From assembly GCF_900188175.1 (NCBI RefSeq), contig NZ_FZOQ01000002.1:248001-312000 (forward strand): a stretch of DNA of 64,000 bases, given 5' to 3'. The translations under genes and the position numbers were made by a program. Positions 53,698-61,702 of the stretch are shown here, piece by piece. This stretch comes from Pontibacter ummariensis (GTDB lineage: Bacteria; Bacteroidota; Bacteroidia; Cytophagales; Hymenobacteraceae). The notes below the pieces were generated by a model. That model saw only the letters and a list, made by a program, of their open reading frames with translations, did no database searches and was not told where the DNA came from. The stretch's first letter is position 1; each line of letters opens with the position of its first letter.

Positions 53698-53733
53698 AAA
53701 GCCTGGCCATGCCTCCACATGGTCAGGCTTTTT
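53698..53733 (+). terminator. Terminator after menD
   Basis: AAAGCCTGGCCATG (53698-53711) with CATGGTCAGGCTTT (53718-53731), one G-T wobble, followed by TTTTT. Confidence 0.85.
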
Positions 53734-53741
53734 CGTGTTCA

Positions 53742-53778
53742 GCCCCAGGAGCAGAGGGTGATCTTCTGCTCCTGGGGC
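53742..53778. repeat. Perfect 14-bp inverted repeat without T-run
   Basis: GCCCCAGGAGCAGA (53742-53755) and TCTGCTCCTGGGGC (53765-53778), 9-nt loop, directly after the menD terminator. It lacks the features of a terminator. Confidence 0.6.
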
Positions 53779-54032
53779 AAACAAAGAGCGTGTTTGAGCC
53801 GGGTGTGCTGAAAAAGTATTTCCCCCAATACTGTTTCCACTCTTTTGCATAGCTCCCCCGACAAGTGCTGTTCTGATCAGGAAGAGTCGCGCATACTTTC
53901 TATACTCCTCGGCTGCACCTACTTATATCCTGGTAAACTGGTCTCAATTAATGCAATTTTTTATGGCCTCTTCCGGCTCAAAGGCGTTTATATAATTATA
54001 TATCAGGATGTTTCACAAAACGTAAGACTGCC

Positions 54033-54503
54033 ATGGATATAACACATAACGCCAGCCGCTCCCGTCACAAAACCAGTGCCAGCAACCCTGTCTGGATGGA
54101 CAGCCTTCGCATCCTGCTTGGCCTCTTCCTCTTTGTTAAGGGCATCTTGTTTTTAGAACATACCTCCGATGTGTTCTATATTTTTAGCCAGAGCCAGGAC
54201 ATCATCAGTTTGCGCAAAGCCTCGGTAATCACCAGTGGCGTGCACATTGTGGGAGGCCTTATGATTGCCTTTGGCTGCTTAACACGCCTGGCGATCCTAC
54301 TGCAGATACCGGTGCTTTTAGGTGCTGTGTTGGTCGTGAACCCCCAACGCGGCGTACACCTGGAAAACACCGAGCTATGGGTGTCCTTCGTGGTATTATC
54401 ACTCCTGCTGTTTTTTATGATCGTTGGTCCTGGTCGCTACTCTGTTGACAATAAGATACTCCGGCAGCGGCGGCCGAAAGCGCAAGAGGACAGGCACACC
54501 TAA
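54033..54503 (+). CDS. DoxX family membrane protein, copy 1
   Basis: 156-residue integral membrane protein with four predicted helices: RILLGLFLFVKGILFL, ASVITSGVHIVGGLMIAFGCL, LAILLQIPVLLGAVLVV, and LWVSFVVLSLLLFFMIV. These and the helix spacing fit DoxX/TQO small-subunit-like proteins, with a conserved RxGxHxENTELW-like NPQRGVHLENTELW loop. It is a paralogue of the next gene. DoxX proteins are linked to quinone reduction or membrane redox, which would suit a menaquinone neighbourhood, but this is an inference. Confidence 0.8.
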   Translation: MDITHNASRSRHKTSASNPVWMDSLRILLGLFLFVKGILFLEHTSDVFYIFSQSQDIISLRKASVITSGVHIVGGLMIAFGCLTRLAILLQIPVLLGAVLVVNPQRGVHLENTELWVSFVVLSLLLFFMIVGPGRYSVDNKILRQRRPKAQEDRHT

Positions 54504-54650
54504 CTCGAGGAGCCTTTAACTGGACTAAAGCGCAGTCTTTAACGCACAACATTTTAAGTAGTTAAAACAAGACGTCAGAAGTGCCCGATTCATCACAAAA
54601 CTCGTTTAAGTTATTACCTATCAGTTTGTTTCACTTAACCGTTTAAAGTT

Positions 54651-55097
54651 ATGAACCTGACACATGACATGCACCGCATAGAGCGTTGGGCCGACACACA
54701 CCACCCGCTCTGGATTGATTTTCTGCGTGTTGCCCTGGGGATCTTTCTGCTCGTTAAAGGCATCATGTTTGTACAGGACACGGAGGCACTGTATAGCATT
54801 ATGCGGAAAAGCCAGTTCCCCTGGGTATCTATCGGGTTGGCCCACTATGTTGCCTTTGCCCATTTAGTAGGCGGTATTCTCATCGCTATCGGCTTAATTA
54901 CCCGCGTGGCTATCCTGTTTCAACTGCCTATCCTACTGGGAGCGGTTTTCTTCGTAAACCCAGAGCGGGGATTTTATTCCGAGAACACAGAGCTATGGGC
55001 ATCTGTCATTGTACTGGCACTGCTGATCTTTTTCCTGGTTTTCGGCTCGGGTCGTTTTTCAGTGGACCACAAGATGCGTGAAAAGGATGTTGTGTAA
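54651..55097 (+). CDS. DoxX family membrane protein, copy 2
   Basis: 148 residues, same architecture as the gene at 54033. Matching segments are the helix VALGIFLLVKGIMFV, AHLVGGILIAIGLITRVAILFQLPILLGAVFFVNPERGF, YSENTELWASVIVLALLIFFLVFGSGRFSVD. The identity to copy 1 is high across helices 2-4 and low at the N-terminus, as expected of an older tandem duplication. It lies 147 bp after copy 1 and before menE. Confidence 0.8.
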   Translation: MNLTHDMHRIERWADTHHPLWIDFLRVALGIFLLVKGIMFVQDTEALYSIMRKSQFPWVSIGLAHYVAFAHLVGGILIAIGLITRVAILFQLPILLGAVFFVNPERGFYSENTELWASVIVLALLIFFLVFGSGRFSVDHKMREKDVV

Positions 55098-55140
55098 TTA
55101 AGCTTAGCACACGCTCTTTACCAGCAGGACAACTGATGCA

Positions 55141-55171
55141 GGCCTTGCTTTACGAAAGGTAAAGCAAGGCC
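55141..55171. repeat. Perfect 13-bp inverted repeat
   Basis: GGCCTTGCTTTAC (55141-55153) and GTAAAGCAAGGCC (55159-55171) around loop GAAAG. There is no T-run on either side. Confidence 0.65.
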
Positions 55172-55341
55172 TATGCATTAAAGCTCCCCCTACCACAGCT
55201 TAAAAAGCAGCTCCCCCACTTTAAACAAAAGCGGCAATGCCTTACTTTTACAGGCAAAAATGGTATGTTGCCTCCGGCCTCGCCCCAACTGTTTCATAGA
55301 CCACAGCTAATATCCGGAGAGTGCATACATCCGGAACGCTT

Positions 55342-55373
55342 AAGCAGGCAAAGGGAGTTACCTTTGCCTGCTT
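55342..55373 (+). terminator. Terminator-like hairpin upstream of menE
   Basis: AAGCAGGCAAAGG (55342-55354) and CCTTTGCCTGCTT (55361-55373), perfect 13-bp stem, loop GAGTTA, then TGCTTATTTTAG. The U-run is interrupted. Confidence 0.55.
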
Positions 55374-55486
55374 TGCTTATTTTAGAGTTGTGGGGGCCCC
55401 TTTTTATAGAATAGCTCGTAAATTTCCAACGTGCCGTGCCGTCAGCCGTCCTTACAGGCAGTGGCCGGGTTTAATGCTTCTTAAAC

Positions 55487-56599
55487 ATGACAGACAAGTA
55501 CCTCCTCCTCAACGGAAAAAAGTTTTACTACGACGAGATTGCGAATTACTCTTTCCGCAACAGTATACCGATCAACGGCTATGAAGCCAAAACGCTGGAG
55601 TTCTGCCGCAACTGGCTAAACGGCGTGCAGGAATTCCCGATCCAGACCTCCGGTTCTACAGGGGCACCCAAGAGAATCGTGCTGACCCGCCAGCAGCTTG
55701 AGGCGAGTGCCCGCCGCACCATCCGGCTGCTGAACCTACAGCAGGGAGATACGACGCTTGTTTGCCTCAACACTGAGTATATTGCGGGCATGATGATGTT
55801 GGTGCGTGGCTTTGAGGCAGACCTGCAAATGCTCATTGTGAAGCCCATCAGCAACCCGCTGACCTTAGTGGACCGCGAAAAAGAGATTGCCTTTGCCTCG
55901 TTCGTGCCCATGCAACTGCAGACCATCTTGCAGGAAATGCCGGACGCCCTGCCACGGCTCAACAAAATGAAGGGCATTCTGGTGGGGGGTGCCCCCTTAA
56001 CCCCTAGCCAGCAACGGGACATGCAACTGATCGCAGCACCTATTTATCATACTTACGGCATGACGGAGACGGCCTCTCACATCGCCCTGCGCAAACTAAA
56101 CGGTGCTGACGCCGCAGACTATTACGAGGTGCTGGACAACATAGAGGTTGGCCTGGACAAGAGGGGTTGCCTGACGATCAAAGGGGACGTCACGAACAAC
56201 GAGCGCCTGGTAACAAATGACATTGTAGAGCTTTTGACCGCTACCCGCTTTCGCTGGATTGGGCGTGCCGATAACACGATCAACACGGGCGGTGTGAAAG
56301 TACAGGTAGAGAAAGTGGAGCAGGGCATAGCGGAAACTTTTGTTGACTTTGCAGATTCCCCGCGCTTCTTTATCGCCCCACAGCCGGACGAGCTGCTCGG
56401 GGAAAAAATTGTGCTGATCATAGAAGGACAGCCCTTTAACACGGCAACGGAAGACGAGCTCCTCTACCGTTTACGCAGCCACCTCGATAAGTTTGAAGTA
56501 CCCAAGGATGTCTACTACAGTACTGCTTTTTCAGAGACCAGCACGGGTAAAGTATCCCGTAAACGCACCTTGCAGAAGCTAGGTCTGTACACCGCCTAA
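55487..56599 (+). CDS. menE: o-Succinylbenzoate-CoA ligase MenE
   Basis: AMP-forming acyl-CoA ligase of menaquinone synthesis. 370 residues, the short Bacteroidota form. ATP signature QTSGSTGAPKRIVL, CLNTEYIAGMMMLVRGFEADL, GILVGGAPLTPSQ, YHTYGMTETASHIALRKLNG, and the hinge RWIGRADNTINTGGVKVQVEKVE. The C-terminal KVSRKRTL holds the catalytic Lys. It completes the menF-menD-menE set in the window; menB and menA are not here. Confidence 0.93.
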   Translation: MTDKYLLLNGKKFYYDEIANYSFRNSIPINGYEAKTLEFCRNWLNGVQEFPIQTSGSTGAPKRIVLTRQQLEASARRTIRLLNLQQGDTTLVCLNTEYIAGMMMLVRGFEADLQMLIVKPISNPLTLVDREKEIAFASFVPMQLQTILQEMPDALPRLNKMKGILVGGAPLTPSQQRDMQLIAAPIYHTYGMTETASHIALRKLNGADAADYYEVLDNIEVGLDKRGCLTIKGDVTNNERLVTNDIVELLTATRFRWIGRADNTINTGGVKVQVEKVEQGIAETFVDFADSPRFFIAPQPDELLGEKIVLIIEGQPFNTATEDELLYRLRSHLDKFEVPKDVYYSTAFSETSTGKVSRKRTLQKLGLYTA

Positions 56600-56661
56600 C
56601 CCGGGAAAAAATAACAGCAAAGCAGCCCAGCCGTAAAAAGTATAAACCAACATTCAAAATA

Positions 56662-57537
56662 ATGCGGATTATACTTACCCGAATTTTTACACTAATGCTT
56701 ATTGTTAGCCTGAGTGGCTGTGCCGGCGGGCTCTTTAGTTCCAGGCCCCCGGTAGAACTGGAACAGGCGTGGGCCTCTGACAACGTGTTCAAAACACCGG
56801 AATCTACCCTGTACGATCCACAGCGAAACATCATCTATGTCTCTAACCTGAACAAGAGCAACAAGAACAGAAAGGATGGGGATGGCTTTATCTCGAAACT
56901 GGGAACAGATGGCGAAGTAGAGGAACTGTACTGGGTAACGGGCTTAAACAACCCAAGAGGCCTGGCCCTTTACAACAACGTGCTTTACATAGCGGACATA
57001 GATGAGATCGTAGCAGTCTCGACACAGTCCGGCGCTATTCTGGGGCGCTACGCGGCAGAAGGCGCAGAGTACCTGAACGACGTCGCGATAGACGAAGAGG
57101 GCAATGTTTTTGTGACTGACACGGAGCAAAAAAGAGTTTACCAGTTGCGGAATGGCCGCGTGAGTACCTGGCTGGAGAACACGGCCCGCGAAAAGCCGAA
57201 CGGCATTTTCATTAACGGCGACCGTATGCTCGTGGCCTTTATGAGCAATGGCGAAGTGCGCTACCTGGATCCTCAGACAAAAGAGTTTTATGACTGGGTG
57301 GAAGGTATTCCTTCTGCTGACGGCATTGCTAGAATGGCAAATGGGGGCTACTTTATCTCGAGTTGGGATGGCGAAGTGTTTTACGTGAACGAGGATGGCA
57401 AAAAGTGGAGCCTCCTTAATACAAAAGGGCAGAAAATAAATACCGCCGATATTAGTTATACAGACAGGCTGGACCTGCTTTTGGTACCAACCTTTAACGA
57501 CAACAGGGTTGTAGCCTACGATGTATCCCTAAGGTAA
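56662..57537 (+). CDS. SMP-30/NHL-like beta-propeller lipoprotein
   Basis: 291 residues with a lipoprotein signal peptide: MLIVSLSGCAGGLFSS (lipobox LSGC). The mature part has repeated blades, e.g. ESTLYDPQRNIIYVSNLN, GLNNPRGLALYNNVLYIADIDEIVAV, YLNDVAIDEEGNVFVTDTEQKRVYQL, and PNGIFINGDRMLVAFMSNG. These match SMP-30/gluconolactonase-like propellers. Lactonase activity is not demonstrated by the sequence. Downstream and on the same strand are a DUF1835 protein and a small exported protein. Confidence 0.85.
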   Translation: MRIILTRIFTLMLIVSLSGCAGGLFSSRPPVELEQAWASDNVFKTPESTLYDPQRNIIYVSNLNKSNKNRKDGDGFISKLGTDGEVEELYWVTGLNNPRGLALYNNVLYIADIDEIVAVSTQSGAILGRYAAEGAEYLNDVAIDEEGNVFVTDTEQKRVYQLRNGRVSTWLENTAREKPNGIFINGDRMLVAFMSNGEVRYLDPQTKEFYDWVEGIPSADGIARMANGGYFISSWDGEVFYVNEDGKKWSLLNTKGQKINTADISYTDRLDLLLVPTFNDNRVVAYDVSLR

Positions 57538-57606
57538 TTTTATCGACTAGAAGTGAGGCAGCTCATACCCTGGGTATAGCTGCCTTCATATTTTACAGTA
57601 CATGCT

Positions 57607-58545
57607 ATGAAAAAACTGCCTACCCTACACATCCTGAACGGAGATGAAACAGTGAAGGCCTTTGCGGAGGCAAGCATACCGGGTAACACCTTGGTATGGC
57701 GCGAGGTACTATCAGAAGGACCGGCAGTAAACACCATCCCCGAAAAAGAGTTCTGGGAAAAAAGGCAGGAGTTTGTAACCAATGCATATCCCGGCGCCAG
57801 CGAAGAGGATTACAGGCAAAAAGTGTTGGAGGAGCTGTCGAAACTGGAAGGACTAAGTGCTTTCTTTGAAGTAGTGCTTTGGTTCGATGCAGATTTGATG
57901 TGCCAGCTAAACCTCCTCTACCTCCTGCACCGGCTCCAGCAAAATCCTCCCAGCATGATATCAGTTTGTACGCCTGCCCCTGAGACAAACATAGCACATC
58001 TCAGCCCCTCAAAGCTAGACGAGTTGTTCCAGAAACGGCAGCAGCAAAGCGCGGAGCAGTTAAACCAGGCGCACGACCTGTGGGAACTGTACGCCGGCCC
58101 TGACCCGCTCCGCCTGCAACTGTACCTGGAGCAGTTTAAAATCATTCTCCCTCACATGGAGGCTGCACTTAAACTCCACGTCCTGCGCTTCCCTGATTGC
58201 CAGACAGGCTTAAGCTACCCGGAGCAGGCCTTGCTTGAACTGGTAAACGAGGGAGCCAACACAAAAGAGCTTTTGTTACAGGAGTTTTGGCATCAACTAC
58301 CGGAATACGGCTTTGGAGACGCCCAGATACTATACCTGCTGAACCGCCTGCAACCAGACCTGATACAGGAAACAGCGCACTTAAGGCTAAGTTTCTTTGG
58401 CGACAGGGTGCTGGAGGGAATTGGCGCCTTTATGCCTAAGCCTCATTGGCTGGGTGGCGTAAAAGTGGATGCCCACACGGCCTGGTGTTATAACAAATCC
58501 ACAAAAAGGCTGGCGCTTAACGGGAACAGTACGAAGCGGAAGTAG
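57607..58545 (+). CDS. DUF1835 domain protein
   Basis: 312-residue cytoplasmic protein. The N-terminus LHILNGDETVKAFAEASIPGNTLVWREVLSEGPAV is the DUF1835 signature, followed by VLWFDADLMCQLNLLYLLHRLQ. The family has no firmly known function. The C-terminal part (EQALLELVNEGANTKELLLQEFWHQLPEYGFGDAQILYLLNRLQP) is helical and typical of the Bacteroidota and Firmicutes members. It follows the propeller gene by 69 bp. Confidence 0.82.
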   Translation: MKKLPTLHILNGDETVKAFAEASIPGNTLVWREVLSEGPAVNTIPEKEFWEKRQEFVTNAYPGASEEDYRQKVLEELSKLEGLSAFFEVVLWFDADLMCQLNLLYLLHRLQQNPPSMISVCTPAPETNIAHLSPSKLDELFQKRQQQSAEQLNQAHDLWELYAGPDPLRLQLYLEQFKIILPHMEAALKLHVLRFPDCQTGLSYPEQALLELVNEGANTKELLLQEFWHQLPEYGFGDAQILYLLNRLQPDLIQETAHLRLSFFGDRVLEGIGAFMPKPHWLGGVKVDAHTAWCYNKSTKRLALNGNSTKRK

Positions 58546-58599
58546 GTCTGGCCCCAAATGTGCAGTGGCTTCTGGTACTTACTTCTTACTAAAACGCAC

Positions 58600-58995
58600 A
58601 TGAAACCTAAATACGCGCAATTTGTACTAGCAAGCCTGCCCCTCGGATTGATGCTGGCCTTTACCGCTGCTGCACAAACCACTCCGCTTCCCAAACAAGA
58701 AAAAACCCATATCCTCGTCCGTGCCGATAGCCTCGAAGAGACTCTATCCGGTATTCATCTGCGCCCGGATAAAAAAGGTACCTTTTACCTGGATTTTTCG
58801 CAAGACCTAGAAGAGGATGCCACCCTGCAGGTAAAGAATAAAGCAGGTCTTGTCGTGTTTCAGCAGCCCCTTCTCCTTGCAAGCAAAAAGAACCGCTGGG
58901 GCTATCATTTGGGGCGACTAAAGCCGGACACTTACCTCGTCGAGGTCAGAACGTCTGACACCACGTATTGGACGAAGTTCAGGGTAAGCAAGTAG
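58600..58995 (+). CDS. Small secreted protein, unknown
   Basis: 131 residues from ATG 58600 (MKPKYAQFVLASLPLGLMLA, signal peptide ending in TAAAQ). An in-frame ATG 42 bp upstream (58558) would bury the signal sequence. The mature part is beta-rich: GTFYLDFSQDLEEDATLQVKNKAG, LKPDTYLVEVRTSDTTYWTKFRVSK. The C-terminal motif resembles the fold of DUF/Por-type sandwich domains, but it is too short for a T9SS domain plus cargo. Not recognised. Confidence 0.7.
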   Translation: MKPKYAQFVLASLPLGLMLAFTAAAQTTPLPKQEKTHILVRADSLEETLSGIHLRPDKKGTFYLDFSQDLEEDATLQVKNKAGLVVFQQPLLLASKKNRWGYHLGRLKPDTYLVEVRTSDTTYWTKFRVSK

Positions 58996-59014
58996 CTTAT
59001 AAAATAAAACAAAC

Positions 59015-59063
59015 AAAAAGGCGTAGTATAAGTCCTGTAGGTGCTTTTGCTACGCCTTTTTTT
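59015..59063. terminator. Bidirectional terminator
   Basis: AAAAAGGCGTAG (59015-59026) with CTACGCCTTTTT (59050-59061), perfect 12-bp stem between the convergent secreted protein and hutG. Confidence 0.85.
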
Positions 59064-59115
59064 AAAGAAACGCGAAGCCATGGTTGGTGAGACGAAAGTA
59101 AAGAAGACCGACCAA

Positions 59116-60090
59116 CTATAGTCGGCTCCACCATTTTACTGCGTGATAGATTATTCCGGCTCCTAGCTTTGCCGTATGGTTATCTATGTCCTGACCCGGG
59201 TTGAGCTCAGCGATGTCCAGGCTCAGCAGCTTGCCACTCTGTACTACTTGCTGTAATAAGCAAAGAACAATGTCGGGTTGAAGACCCAGCGCATTAACGG
59301 CACTGACGCCAGGTGCATAAGCGGCGGCAAAAACATCCAGGTCTATGGTCACGTACACCGCGTCTACCTCCTCCAGGAAGCTTTGTACGCCCTGGAGCAC
59401 CTCAGCGAACTGAGCGCTCTGCATCTCCTCCGCCAGAGTATAGCGTACCCCGAGCTTCTCTGCCACCTGAAACAGCGCCTGGGTATTCCCCTGCTCCTGT
59501 ACCCCGAGCACTTGGTAATGGAAGTCCCGCCCTTTCGCCTGTAGCCTGTCCGCCATTTGCAGAAAGGGAGTACCGGAACTCGCTTGCTGCGCATAACTAC
59601 GCAGATCGAAATGGGCATCAAAATTCAGGATGCCTAAACGCTGTTGGGAGGTTACCTGCTCAAGGCCCAGCAAGTGGCCATAGGCTGTTTCGTGTCCGCC
59701 CCCCAGCACAAGGGTGCTATAGCCCTGTTGTTGTAGGTGGGCTACTTTCTTGCCCAGCTGCTCTTGGGCCTCCTCCAGGTGTTGCCCTGTACAAAGCACG
59801 TCCCCGGCGTCGTAGAGCGTTACGTGCGCCGGCAGATGGTAAGCAAAGGAAGCCATGGCCGCACGAAGGACTGCAGGACCTGCGATGGCCCCTACTCTCC
59901 CCTGGTTGCGCCTGACCCCTTCATCACAGCAAAAGCCGAGAAAGGCAAAGCCGCGCTCCCCCTCCGCTACTGCCGGTACCGTACCTGCCATATCTAACAA
60001 ATGTACTGCCTGGTGCCAGCGTGAGCCAAGGGAGCCATCCTGTGCATCTACTCTCCCTTTCCAGTATTCTTTTGTAGCGGGTCTATACAT
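59116..60090 (-). CDS. hutG: Formimidoylglutamase
   Basis: Arginase-family Mn enzyme that hydrolyses formiminoglutamate in histidine degradation. 324 residues. Metal motifs GGGHETAYGHLLG, LNFDAHFDLRSY and YVTIDLDVFAAAYAPGVSA are all present with the expected His/Asp ligands. N-terminal FAFLGFCCDEGVRRNQGRVGA is the HutG-like substrate loop. It is 39 bp downstream of hutI on the same strand. Confidence 0.93.
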   Translation of the reverse strand: MYRPATKEYWKGRVDAQDGSLGSRWHQAVHLLDMAGTVPAVAEGERGFAFLGFCCDEGVRRNQGRVGAIAGPAVLRAAMASFAYHLPAHVTLYDAGDVLCTGQHLEEAQEQLGKKVAHLQQQGYSTLVLGGGHETAYGHLLGLEQVTSQQRLGILNFDAHFDLRSYAQQASSGTPFLQMADRLQAKGRDFHYQVLGVQEQGNTQALFQVAEKLGVRYTLAEEMQSAQFAEVLQGVQSFLEEVDAVYVTIDLDVFAAAYAPGVSAVNALGLQPDIVLCLLQQVVQSGKLLSLDIAELNPGQDIDNHTAKLGAGIIYHAVKWWSRL

Positions 60091-60129
60091 GTATTTCTGC
60101 TTAATCTTACTGCAGTCCTTCCAAAGGCT

Positions 60130-61407
60130 CTAGTAAAGCCGATCTGCTTTTTGGCTTTTAACCGTGATTTTTCCTTTCTTCCAGATAACGGCTGGCTTCA
60201 TCTTGCCCTGCAAGTACAGCACTTCCCGGTAATCGGAGGTAGGGAAAGCGATGAAATCCGCTAATTGCCCCTGCACAATCCGGCCTCTGTCTAATAAGTT
60301 CAGGGCCCGGGCAGCACGCACGGTGATAGCCGCCAGTGTTTCGGCAAGGGTAAGTTTTTCTGCTGCCCCTAATAAAGCGGCCTGCAATAAAAGGTCTCCC
60401 ATGGGAGCTGAGCCAGGGTTCCAGTCTGTGGCAATAGCCAGGCATAACCCGCCATCCAGCATTTTACGGGCCGGGGCATAAGCCATGCCCAACCCCAAAG
60501 AGGCACCCGGCAGGACCGTCGCCACCACATCAGCCTCCTTTAACAAGGCTATTTCTTCGTCTCCGCTCGCCTCCAGGTGATCGGCACTCAGCGCCCCAGC
60601 CTCCGCTGCCACCTTACTGCCATTTGTGCTAAACTGATCGGCATGCACGGTGAGCTCAAAGCCTTGTTCTTTGGCTGCCAAAAGGTACTCCAGGGCCTCC
60701 TCCTGTTTGAAGGCCGTGTCTTCAATAAAAATATCGACCCGATTCGCCAGTCCCTGCTCTTTTACCTGGGGCAGCAGTTCTTCCAGTACGTGCTGCAAGT
60801 AGGCGTTGGCGTCAGCATGCTCGGGTGGCCGCATGTGCGCTGCCAGACAGGTTGGCACCAAGTCTATCACGTGGTGCTTGTGCACCAGATGGATCGCCTC
60901 CAGCATCTTTAACTCCTCATCCACTGATAAGCCATAGCCACTCTTTACTTCTGCCGTTGTGATGCCTTCCCGCAAGTGGCGATCACAACGCTTTTTCAGG
61001 AGGTCTACCAGTTCCACTAAGGTGGCCTCGCGTGTTTTGCGAACGCTTTCCAGTATCCCGCCTCCCTTACGGGCTATATCCAGGTATGATTTCCCGGCTA
61101 CGCGCATGGCATAATCTGCCGCACGAGAGCCTGCAAAACACATGTGGGTATGCGCGTCAATTAAACCAGGCATCAGCACCATCGGCTGGTCTATCTTTTC
61201 CAGGTCGTAGCCCTCTTCGCTTGCCAGTTGAAGTAAGGCACCATAGTCACCGACCCGGACGATCTCTTCTCCCTGCACCAGCACGCCCGCATGCTCAAGT
61301 ACCTGCAATTCCTCATCCTGTATAGGACCTGCCTCCGGCAGCGCCGCCATGGTAAGGAGTTGGCTGAAAGGACCAATTAAAGTATAGTCATTTTGAGTTG
61401 CTTCCAT
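60130..61407 (-). CDS. hutI: Imidazolonepropionase
   Basis: Metal-dependent amidohydrolase, 425 residues, that opens imidazolone propionate. LMPGLIDAHTHMCFAGSRAADYAMRVAGKSY carries the HxH metal site and substrate residues. GGGILESVRKTREA is typical. LTVHADQFS and LSADHLEAS hold the other His ligands, and ATDWNPGSAP the Asp. It belongs to the hut group, hutU upstream by 295 bp and hutG downstream. Confidence 0.95.
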   Translation of the reverse strand: MEATQNDYTLIGPFSQLLTMAALPEAGPIQDEELQVLEHAGVLVQGEEIVRVGDYGALLQLASEEGYDLEKIDQPMVLMPGLIDAHTHMCFAGSRAADYAMRVAGKSYLDIARKGGGILESVRKTREATLVELVDLLKKRCDRHLREGITTAEVKSGYGLSVDEELKMLEAIHLVHKHHVIDLVPTCLAAHMRPPEHADANAYLQHVLEELLPQVKEQGLANRVDIFIEDTAFKQEEALEYLLAAKEQGFELTVHADQFSTNGSKVAAEAGALSADHLEASGDEEIALLKEADVVATVLPGASLGLGMAYAPARKMLDGGLCLAIATDWNPGSAPMGDLLLQAALLGAAEKLTLAETLAAITVRAARALNLLDRGRIVQGQLADFIAFPTSDYREVLYLQGKMKPAVIWKKGKITVKSQKADRLY

Positions 61408-61702
61408 ATTCTTGCTTTTGTTTATCTCCCTGTACCCGGTTTAGAAGGTAGGAGTTTTGCCAGAGGGGAAGTGCGCCAGTGCAGCTGCACTGGGACACAA
61501 GGCATGACTGGGTAGCTGCCCCAGCACTAAATTAGCCTGTCACCAGACACAGAGTACGCTTAGGTACTATCCACCCTATAAGAAAATCCCTGCCAAAGCC
61601 CAAGCTGTGCCTACCCGGCTATCGCTCTTAAGAATTGTGGTTTACCCCTCTTTCCTAATATATCTTGAACTTAGAGAACAGAACCTTGTAGTTTACCGCT
61701 AC
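61408..61702. other. Region between hutU and hutI
   Basis: 295 bp with a perfect 18-bp palindrome (61476-61493) in its hutI-proximal half. AACCTTGTA at 61682-61690 and TACAAGGTT at 61704-61712 form another hairpin that includes the hutU stop. No coding frame seen. Confidence 0.5.
61476..61493. promoter_or_regulatory. Perfect 18-bp palindrome, possible operator
   Basis: CCAGTGCAGCTGCACTGG reads identically on both strands without spacer. It lies 69 bp upstream of the hutI start. A dimeric regulator such as a GntR-type HutC could bind it; no HutC gene is in view. Confidence 0.4.

Larger units (their letters stand above)
53676..54032. other. Gap between menD and first DoxX, two perfect hairpins
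   Basis: 357 bp. After the terminator (listed separately) a second, T-less palindrome occurs at 53742-53778. The 65-codon plus-strand frame near 53845 does not look coding. The AT-rich stretch around 53985-54005 probably contains the promoter of the DoxX gene. Confidence 0.5.
55098..55486. other. Gap before menE, with two perfect hairpins
   Basis: 389 bp without coding sequence. It carries a 13-bp inverted repeat without T-run (55141-55171) and a second 13-bp hairpin followed by T-rich sequence (55342-55373). menE should therefore be transcribed from a promoter to the right of the latter. Confidence 0.5.

Noticed and set aside
53845-54042. 65-codon plus-strand frame before DoxX copy 1
   Set aside because: No coding character, overlaps the probable promoter and start of the DoxX gene.
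59313-59915. 200-codon frame opposite hutG
   Set aside because: Rich in Pro/Arg/Ala and without motifs; hutG on the other strand has complete arginase-family metal sites.
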